In this document: positions 5,840 to 10,211 of the stretch, in pieces
Numbering within the stretch: the stretch's first letter is position 1
Layout of the letters: every line of letters starts with the position of its first letter
Source of the DNA: Flavobacteriales bacterium
GTDB taxonomy: Bacteria > Bacteroidota > Bacteroidia > Flavobacteriales_D > Crocinitomicaceae
Reading direction: 5' to 3'
Assembly: GCA_947458985.1 (NCBI GenBank)
Contig: CANHBA010000076.1
Coordinates: 1 to 10,211, forward strand
DNA length: 10,211 nucleotides
Made by a program: the position numbers and the translations under genes
Notes under the pieces: model-generated
The model's database searches: none
Told to the model about the DNA's origin: nothing
What the model saw: the letters and a program-made list of their open reading frames with translations, nothing else

Positions 5840-6915
5840 GCGGTTTCTCCTTTTAATTTTTCGGCGTTTTCAGCCATTTTGAGTGCGTCTAGCATTTCTT
5901 GGATGTCGCCATTCATGAATACACCTAAATTATACATCGTTTTATTGATGCGGTGATCTGTGATGCGCCCTTGCGGATAATTATAAGTTCTGATTTTTGC
6001 AGAGCGGTCTCCGGTGGAGACAAGCGTTTTTCTTTGGGCTGCGCGTTCGTTGTGGATGCGGTCTAGCTCTAGCTGATACAAGCGTGAACGCAAAACGGAA
6101 ATGGCTTTTTCTAAGTTTTTGTGCTGTGAACGACCGTCCTGACACTCTACAACTAAGCCCGAAGGAATATGTGTGAGTCGGATGGCCGATTCCGTTTTAT
6201 TGATGTGCTGCCCCCCAGCACCTGAGGCGCGGAAGGTATCTTTTCTGACGTCGTTCATGTCGAGTTCGAAATCGACTTCTTCGGCCTCTGGTAGCACTGC
6301 AACTGTAATAGCGGAGGTGTGCACACGACCTTGTGATTCTGTTTCAGGTACGCGCTGTACGCGGTGAACACCTGATTCAAATTTCAAGGAACCATAGATG
6401 CCTGTACCGGTAATTTCCATGGAAATCTCTTTGTATCCTTTTACAGAACCTTCCGAAGAGTTGAGTACTTCGCAGGTCCAGCCCATGGCTTTAAAGTACA
6501 TGGTGTACATGCGGTAGATATCTTCCACAAAAATACAGGCTTCATCGCCGCCGGTTCCAGCGCGGAGCTCAATGATGGCGTTTTTGTCGTCTTCGGGGTC
6601 TTTGGGAATGAGCAACATTTTGATCTCTTCTTCAAGAAGAGGCCTGGCTTGCTCGAGTTCATCTATTTCGGCTTTGGCCATTTCGCGCATTTCGGGATCT
6701 TGCTCCTCTTCAAGCAAAGCTTTTGCGCTCTGCAAGTTACTTAACAAGAGTTTGAATCGCAAATAGGTGCCGTCCAGGACTTCGAGGTCGCGGTATTCTT
6801 TGTTGAGTTTGACGTACCGACTCATATCCGAGATGATATCGGGGTCCGTGATCATTTTGCCGACTTCTATGAAGCGAAAATGAATGGCTTCTAACTTATT
6901 CAGTAGATCTGACAT
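5836..6915 (-). CDS. prfA: Peptide chain release factor 1
   Basis: The 359-residue RF1 recognises UAA and UAG in the ribosomal A site and triggers peptide release. Domain 1 is helical (residues 1-110). GGTGGDEA-type sequence (RAGTGGDEAC, 118-127) opens the core. The codon-recognition tripeptide lies in VQRVPETESQGRVHTSA and reads PET at 190-192, where E. coli has PAT. The catalytic GGQ is at 234-236 in SGAGGQHINKTES. STGDRSAKIRTYNYPQGRITDHR (from 300) is the typical RF1 C-terminal segment. No programmed frameshift is present, as expected for RF1. It has its own promoter immediately upstream and is coupled to pyrF by a 4-nt overlap. The start ATG lies only 4 nt from the -7 box, so the mRNA may be leaderless. 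Confidence 0.96.
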   Translation of the reverse strand: MSDLLNKLEAIHFRFIEVGKMITDPDIISDMSRYVKLNKEYRDLEVLDGTYLRFKLLLSNLQSAKALLEEEQDPEMREMAKAEIDELEQARPLLEEEIKMLLIPKDPEDDKNAIIELRAGTGGDEACIFVEDIYRMYTMYFKAMGWTCEVLNSSEGSVKGYKEISMEITGTGIYGSLKFESGVHRVQRVPETESQGRVHTSAITVAVLPEAEEVDFELDMNDVRKDTFRASGAGGQHINKTESAIRLTHIPSGLVVECQDGRSQHKNLEKAISVLRSRLYQLELDRIHNERAAQRKTLVSTGDRSAKIRTYNYPQGRITDHRINKTMYNLGVFMNGDIQEMLDALKMAENAEKLKGETA

Positions 6916-6919
6916 GCCG

Positions 6920-6927
6920 CAAAGATA
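6920..6927 (-). promoter_or_regulatory. -7 promoter box for prfA-pyrF
   Basis: The minus strand reads TATCTTTG, a perfect TAnnTTTG, followed by CGGC and then the prfA ATG. With initiation 5-7 nt after the box, transcription would begin at or next to the A of the start codon. The -33 position (about 6945-6948, TTCG) falls in the loop of the upstream terminator hairpin. Confidence 0.6.
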
Positions 6928-6932
6928 GGCAT

Positions 6933-6958
6933 AAAAAAACCACCCGAAGGTGGTTTTT
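6933..6958 (-). terminator. Intrinsic terminator of the ahpC operon
   Basis: On the minus strand AAAAACCACC and GGTGGTTTTT form a 10-bp stem closed by the very stable C(TTCG)G tetraloop (6945-6948), followed by a T tract of seven (6933-6939, the first five in the stem). It starts 2 nt after the stop codon of the 84-residue gene at 6961-7215. Confidence 0.88.
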
Positions 6959-6960
6959 AG

Positions 6961-7215
6961 TTAGTTAATCGATCCGGTGACCCGTTTCATGAAGCCATTT
7001 AAGGCGTCTCGTTTGGGTACACCATTCTGAATTTCTTTGTGAACCTCAAGGGCGCCAGAGAAATTAGAAAGCAATTCGCCGATGACGTCGAGTTCTTCGT
7101 CTTTGATGCCGGGGGCCTCAATTAAGAACTCTAGCGTTTCCATGGTTTCATTGATGTAGTCTTCGTCGTTTTGCTCGATGAATTCTACGAGGTGTTTAAT
7201 GACTGGTAAGCGCAT
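6961..7215 (-). CDS. DUF6952-like small helical protein
   Basis: This encodes 84 residues beginning MRLPVIKHLVEFIEQNDEDY, acidic in the first half and basic near the end (PKRDALNGFMKRVTGS). It is predicted to be all helical, soluble and cytoplasmic, with no cysteine, so it cannot itself carry out thiol chemistry. From memory it matches the Bacteroidota family called DUF6952, found beside AhpC and a thioredoxin-like gene; this family name should be checked. Its start overlaps the end of the thioredoxin-like gene by 20 nt, implying translational coupling and a fixed ratio. It is the last gene of the ahpC operon and runs straight into the terminator. A role as partner or stabiliser of the peroxiredoxin/thioredoxin pair is inference from context only. 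Confidence 0.88.
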   Translation of the reverse strand: MRLPVIKHLVEFIEQNDEDYINETMETLEFLIEAPGIKDEELDVIGELLSNFSGALEVHKEIQNGVPKRDALNGFMKRVTGSIN

Positions 7216-7510
7216 CTAGAACTTCTTGAATGGTTTCTATTTTATTTCCTTGCGCTTCTGCCACTAACTTACCACCTTCGAAGGAAGCGAAAGTAGGTAG
7301 GTTGCTGACATTGGCAAATTGGCGGGCATTTGGATAGTGCTCTGCGTCGACATAAATAAATGCGATGTCGGTATGGGTCTCGGCCAAGCGCTTGAATTTA
7401 GGCTTGGTAATTTTGCAATTACCACACCAACCTGCGCCGTACTGAACCATTACTTTGGCATTAGAAGCCAAAACTTGGTCGAGCGTATCTGAAGTGAGGT
7501 CGCTAAACAT
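7196..7510 (-). CDS. Thioredoxin-like protein (WCGNC active site)
   Basis: The 104-residue single-domain thioredoxin fold protein has the redox motif WCGNC at 28-32 (C29 and C32) and the cis-proline at P72 in SNLPTFASF. It has no signal peptide, so it acts in the cytoplasm. The active site differs from the WCGPC of general thioredoxin, and the gene sits between ahpC (4-nt gap) and the DUF6952-like gene (20-nt overlap). The inference is that it is the dedicated electron donor to AhpC, in place of the AhpF found in other bacteria; no ahpF is in this window. It is expected to be co-induced by OxyR with ahpC. Confidence 0.93.
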   Translation of the reverse strand: MFSDLTSDTLDQVLASNAKVMVQYGAGWCGNCKITKPKFKRLAETHTDIAFIYVDAEHYPNARQFANVSNLPTFASFEGGKLVAEAQGNKIETIQEVLDALTSH

Positions 7511-7514
7511 GTGC

Positions 7515-8138
7515 TTAGTGCTTGCTTAGGTAGTCTGCAACGCCATTGCGCGTAGCATTCATGGCATCTTTTCCTTCTTCCCAGTTAGCAGGACAAACTT
7601 CACCATGTTTTTGAACGTGTGAAAATGCATCGATCAAGCGGATGAATTCATGTACGTTACGGCCTACAGGGAAGTGATTTACGGATTCGTGGAACACCAT
7701 TCCGGTTTCGTCAAGAAGGTAAGTTGCACGGTAAGGTACGTTGTCACCGGCCATGTTGTCTTCGTCAAACATGTCGTAGTCGAGGATGCCTAATTCTTGA
7801 GCCAATAAACGCGTAGAATCTGCGATCAAAGGAAAACGAACACCTTCGATACCACCGTTATCTTTAGAAGTACTTAACCAAGCAAAATGAACCTCAGCGG
7901 TATCGCAAGAAGCACCAATCACAATTGTGTTGCGCTTTTCGAATTCAGCTGCTGCCTCTTGAAACGCATGGATTTCTGTAGGACAAACGAAAGTGAAGTC
8001 TTTAGGGTACCAAAACAAGACCACTTTTTTGTTGTTGTCGGTTGCTTGTTTCAATACGTTCAATTGAAAGGCATCGCCCATTTCGTCGATGGCCTTCACG
8101 GTAATGTCTGGGAATTTTTTTCCAACTAGAGTTGACAT
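7515..8138 (-). CDS. ahpC: Alkyl hydroperoxide reductase C / typical 2-Cys peroxiredoxin
   Basis: The 207-residue AhpC/Prx1-type peroxidase reduces H2O2, organic peroxides and possibly peroxynitrite. The peroxidatic cysteine is C52 in DFTFVCPTE (47-55), with T49 and R137 completing the usual active-site set. The resolving cysteine is C182 in GEVCPANW (179-186). An additional cysteine, C78, lies in GASCDTAEVHFAW. The C-terminal tail is shorter than in sensitive eukaryotic Prx1, and no YF motif is visible. First gene of a minus-strand operon with the thioredoxin-like and DUF6952-like genes, divergent from oxyR. The -7 box is perfect, but the -33 region has no TTG, which suits an activator-dependent promoter controlled by OxyR. 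Confidence 0.95.
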   Translation of the reverse strand: MSTLVGKKFPDITVKAIDEMGDAFQLNVLKQATDNNKKVVLFWYPKDFTFVCPTEIHAFQEAAAEFEKRNTIVIGASCDTAEVHFAWLSTSKDNGGIEGVRFPLIADSTRLLAQELGILDYDMFDEDNMAGDNVPYRATYLLDETGMVFHESVNHFPVGRNVHEFIRLIDAFSHVQKHGEVCPANWEEGKDAMNATRNGVADYLSKH

Positions 8139-8172
8139 ATTTTTTTGTTTTTAGGATTACTAATTTGTGGAA

Positions 8173-8180
8173 CAAAGATA
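8173..8180 (-). promoter_or_regulatory. -7 promoter box of the ahpC operon
   Basis: The minus strand reads TATCTTTG, a perfect TAnnTTTG, 34 nt before the ahpC start codon. No TTG is found 17-23 nt upstream, which suggests dependence on an activator. Confidence 0.6.
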
Positions 8181-8206
8181 CTGCGCTTTGGTTGGAGAAG
8201 TGTTAT

Positions 8207-8225
8207 AATTTATTTCAATTTATTT
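8207..8225. repeat. Tandem AATTTATTT repeat in the ahpC-oxyR intergenic region
   Basis: AATTTATTT occurs at 8207-8215 and 8217-8225, a 10-bp period, so both copies face the same side of the helix. It lies about 41-60 bp upstream of the predicted ahpC transcription start and immediately upstream of the oxyR -7 box. It may be an A/T-rich UP-like element or part of the OxyR activation site, or it may be chance in an A/T-rich stretch. Confidence 0.4.
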
Positions 8226-8233
8226 TATATTTG
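8226..8233 (+). promoter_or_regulatory. -7 promoter box of oxyR
   Basis: TATATTTG matches TAnnTTTG. The predicted start, near 8240, gives a leader of about 10 nt. No good -33 TTG is at the expected distance. The dyad at 8234-8250 follows directly and would cover the start of transcription. Confidence 0.5.
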
Positions 8234-8250
8234 TATAGATTCTTTCTATA
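8234..8250. promoter_or_regulatory. Probable OxyR operator (ATAG-N7-CTAT dyad)
   Basis: TATAGA (8234-8239) and TCTATA (8245-8250) form a perfect inverted repeat with a 5-nt centre. Within it ATAG-N7-CTAT matches one half of the known OxyR consensus (ATAGntnnnanCTAT) and the general LysR-family T-N11-A rule. No good second half-site is found 7 nt away on either side. It touches the A of the oxyR start codon and is centred about 76 bp upstream of the predicted ahpC start, so it could both repress oxyR and activate ahpC. Confidence 0.6.
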
Positions 8251-9179
8251 TGATTTCTATTCAGCAAATGAACTATATCGTCGTGCTCAGCGAAGAACTA
8301 CTCTTTCAACGTGCAAGTGAACGGTGTTTTGTAACCCAGCCTACCCTATCGATGCAAATCAAAAAGGCCGAAGACACACTAGGCTATGTCATTTTTGACC
8401 GCGACAGCAACCCGCTTCAACTCACGCCTTCAGGACAACAGCTCATTCCAATTCTCCGAGAAATTCTAGCCGAAACCGACAAAATCAAATTGTTATCTGA
8501 TCAACTCAAAGGGCATGTGAAAGAAGAAGTGCGCATTGGTGTCATTCCTACCATTGCGGCTTACCTCCTTCCAGACCTCTTTAGTACTTGGGTCGCCGAA
8601 TTTGGCAATATCAAGCTGAAAATCCGCGAACTAAAAACGACCGATGTGCTAGATGCTTTAGAACGAAAAGAACTCGACATGGCGATCATTGCTGGGCCCC
8701 ACCTCGACCCTAGACTGAGGAGTGTACCGCTTTATTTAGAAGAAATCCAGGTGTATTGTCCTGAGGTGAAAAGTGAAGATATCCAATTCGAACAAATTCA
8801 GCAAAAACACCCTTGGCTACTCAACAAAGGCAACTGCTTGCGCACACAAATGCTGCATTTTTGTCAATTGAATCATGACATCGATGCGCAAGACTGGGAT
8901 TACGAAGGAGGAAATTTGCCATTGCTCATCGATATGGTCAATAAAAATGGTGGCTATACATTGATTCCTGCTAACTTTCAATTAAAGCCCGAAGAACAAA
9001 TCGGCATCAAATCAATTGCCGAATTACAAGCTGCTCCTGCAAGAGAAGTCATTGCTTTGATTCCGAACCGCAGCATGAAAATGCCGCATCTAGAAGCGAT
9101 GATCAGGCAAATACAGCATTTTTATGGGCATAAAAAAACCAACAAAAATTTGTTGGTTTTAGATTGGGATGTCGCTTAA
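8250..9179 (+). CDS. oxyR: Peroxide-sensing LysR-type regulator OxyR
   Basis: The 309-residue LysR-family regulator has an N-terminal winged helix-turn-helix (1-60, with RASERCFVTQPTLSMQIKKAE) and a periplasmic-binding-like sensor domain. IGVIPTIAAYLLPDL (96-110) matches the OxyR peroxide pocket, with T101 in the place of E. coli T100. The sensor cysteines are C196 and C205 in GNCLRTQMLHFC, with exactly the C199/C208 spacing of E. coli OxyR, so disulfide activation by H2O2 is expected. Two neighbouring residues differ from E. coli (N195 for H198, T199 for D202). Additional cysteines are C26 and C170. ATG 8250 is chosen because it begins the usual MISIQQMNYIVVL helix; the 35 residues upstream in the frame would cross the promoter. 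The last 15 or so residues are encoded by DNA that also forms the tig terminator. Confidence 0.92.
   Translation: MISIQQMNYIVVLSEELLFQRASERCFVTQPTLSMQIKKAEDTLGYVIFDRDSNPLQLTPSGQQLIPILREILAETDKIKLLSDQLKGHVKEEVRIGVIPTIAAYLLPDLFSTWVAEFGNIKLKIRELKTTDVLDALERKELDMAIIAGPHLDPRLRSVPLYLEEIQVYCPEVKSEDIQFEQIQQKHPWLLNKGNCLRTQMLHFCQLNHDIDAQDWDYEGGNLPLLIDMVNKNGGYTLIPANFQLKPEEQIGIKSIAELQAAPAREVIALIPNRSMKMPHLEAMIRQIQHFYGHKKTNKNLLVLDWDVA
9132..9160 (-). terminator. Intrinsic terminator of tig, inside the oxyR 3' end
   Basis: AAAACCAACAAA (9135-9146) and TTTGTTGGTTTT (9149-9160) form a perfect 12-bp inverted repeat with a very short AA centre. Read on the minus strand it is followed by a T run of seven (9132-9138, partly in the stem), and it begins 57 nt after the tig stop codon. 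On the plus strand the tail is only four T residues, so termination of oxyR there should be weaker. Confidence 0.8.
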
Positions 9180-9216
9180 AAATCAGTTGAATGATCTATC
9201 ACCGACGCGTCTTTTG

Positions 9217-10211
9217 TTAGGCTTGAGCCATGGCTACGAAGTCGTCGTAGGCCAACTCTTTTTTAGTTAAAGACACAGTGCTTTTAAAGAAAGCCGTAAG
9301 TTTTGCCTCAGCCAAACGGTCGTAGATTCCGTTTGCTTGTTCTTTGTTTTGCAACAAGCGCTTTGCAGTATCAGTAAGTTCTGCGTCGTCAGGAGCTGGC
9401 AAACCGTATTGTGCATAATTGCCCAATACCAAAGATTTGGTGTAGTCGATGACTTCTTCGTTGGTTAGCTGAATGTTGTTGTCTTTGAAAATCTTGGTTT
9501 GGATCAATTGCCATTTCAAGGAATTGAGATAGGCATCGAACTCGCGGTCGAGGTCTTCGTCTGAAACTGGTTTTTCCGAAGAAGATTTGATCCATCTTTT
9601 CAAGAATGTTTCAGGGAAGGTCATTTTGGTTTCAGCAATTAAAAGGTCGAAGGTTTTTTTGGTAAACAAGCGATCGGCGTCTTCCTCGAACATGCGCGCG
9701 AGGTCGGCTTCAATGCGTTTGTTCATTTCTTCTTCGGTCTTTACTTCATCGCCAAACAACTTTTGGAAGAGCTCCTCGTTGAGTTCGGCCATTTCCATGC
9801 GTTTGATGTCGTTGATGGTGAACTGGAACTTAGATTCTAGTGTAGCGTATGCTTCAGGGGCAATACCGAGCATAGCTGCGGCATCTTCTGGCCCTTTGGA
9901 AACTAATGTGAGGTCTAAAGCAAAGGTGTCGTTGACTTTTTTGCCGGTCAATAGTTTAACGCCTGCTTTGTCGGTCAAAAACTCCATAGAAATGGTGGTA
10001 GAATGGCTGATGCCGCCATCTTTAACGCCATTTGCATCGAGTTCTTCGAATTTACCCATGACCATGTCTTTGTCTGAAACGACATCTGAGGAGATGAGTT
10101 TGCCATAACGGCGACGGAGGTCTTCGGTTTGTTTGCCGAGTAATTTTTTGTCGATTTTAACGGTGTTGTATTCCATCTTGGTTTTGGATGAAATGGGCAA
10201 CTCAAAGGATG
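9217..10211 (-). CDS. tig: Trigger factor, C-terminal part (N-terminus beyond the window)
   Basis: The frame is open to the right edge, so 330 complete residues of the C-terminal portion are visible and the ribosome-binding N-terminal domain lies outside. Trigger factor is the ribosome-associated chaperone that meets nascent chains at the exit tunnel. The visible sequence begins SFELPISSKTKMEYNTVKI, which fits the linker region after the N-terminal domain. A PPIase (FKBP-like) domain follows, running from about LISSDVVSDKDMVMGKFEEL to the KRMEMAELNEELFQKLFGD stretch. The C-terminal helical chaperone domain follows it. Bacteroidota trigger factors are about 440-450 residues, so roughly three quarters is seen. 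The TTG at 10198-10200 is an internal leucine codon, not the start. The gene is convergent with oxyR and shares its terminator region. Confidence 0.88.
   Translation of the reverse strand, partial: SFELPISSKTKMEYNTVKIDKKLLGKQTEDLRRRYGKLISSDVVSDKDMVMGKFEELDANGVKDGGISHSTTISMEFLTDKAGVKLLTGKKVNDTFALDLTLVSKGPEDAAAMLGIAPEAYATLESKFQFTINDIKRMEMAELNEELFQKLFGDEVKTEEEMNKRIEADLARMFEEDADRLFTKKTFDLLIAETKMTFPETFLKRWIKSSSEKPVSDEDLDREFDAYLNSLKWQLIQTKIFKDNNIQLTNEEVIDYTKSLVLGNYAQYGLPAPDDAELTDTAKRLLQNKEQANGIYDRLAEAKLTAFFKSTVSLTKKELAYDDFVAMAQA

Noticed and set aside
8145..8249. 35-residue extension of OxyR from position 8145
   Set aside because: It covers the oxyR promoter, operator and ahpC promoter, and LysR-family proteins begin at the helix starting MISIQQMNYI.
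9587..10108. Long plus-strand open frame (173 codons) opposite tig
   Set aside because: It is antisense to a recognisable trigger factor, is serine-rich in the way of shadow frames, and has no promoter or family resemblance.
10198..10211. TTG at 10198-10200 as the start of a 327-residue protein
   Set aside because: The frame remains open to the window edge and the sequence aligns with the interior of trigger factor; it is a truncated view of a longer gene.
1..10211. Mobile elements, CRISPR arrays, tRNA or rRNA genes, defence or biosynthetic islands
   Set aside because: No repeats with spacers, transposase motifs, cloverleaf-type sequences or foreign-looking gene clusters were seen; gene content is ordinary chromosomal.

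Overview
The window looks like chromosomal housekeeping DNA from a Bacteroidota bacterium, most likely of the Flavobacteriales type. The signs are a type IX secretion (Por) C-terminal sorting domain at the left edge, repeated TAnnTTTG promoter -7 boxes, the absence of clear Shine-Dalgarno sequences, a Bacteroidota-style glutamyl-tRNA synthetase with a long insert after KLSKRDG, and a WCGNC thioredoxin next to AhpC and a DUF6952-type protein. No mobile element, tRNA, rRNA or CRISPR array was seen.

Layout from left to right. The tail of a secreted T9SS cargo gene (+) ends at 146 and meets a bidirectional terminator. A small helical protein of unknown function (-, 195-578) is divergent from gltX-folB (+, 693-2571), whose two genes overlap by 11 nt. 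folB collides tail to tail with rdgB (-), their stop codons overlapping. rdgB is the second gene of a unit led by an Omp85/TamA-like outer-membrane protein (-, 3156-4775). Divergent from that unit is a very short lipoprotein gene (+, 4873-5016). Its terminator hairpin lies inside the 3' end of the opposing pyrF. prfA-pyrF (-) form a translationally coupled pair. Upstream is a peroxide-defence operon (-): ahpC, a thioredoxin-like gene and a DUF6952-like gene. It is divergent from oxyR (+). The window closes with the C-terminal part of trigger factor (-), whose terminator is embedded in the 3' end of oxyR.

Functionally, the right half holds the one coherent system. OxyR has the two-cysteine CxxxxxxxxC sensor and faces the AhpC peroxidase operon. 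The thioredoxin-like protein is the likely reductant, because no ahpF is present in the window. A perfect ATAG-N7-CTAT dyad sits between the oxyR -7 box and its start codon. The rest is translation (gltX, prfA, tig), nucleotide and folate metabolism (pyrF, rdgB, folB) and envelope functions.

The most interesting features are architectural. Terminators are encoded within opposing reading frames. The prfA promoter is nested against a terminator, with a predicted leaderless or near-leaderless mRNA. There is also a 47-residue lipoprotein gene too short for ordinary gene calling. I did not find a clearly new multi-gene system.
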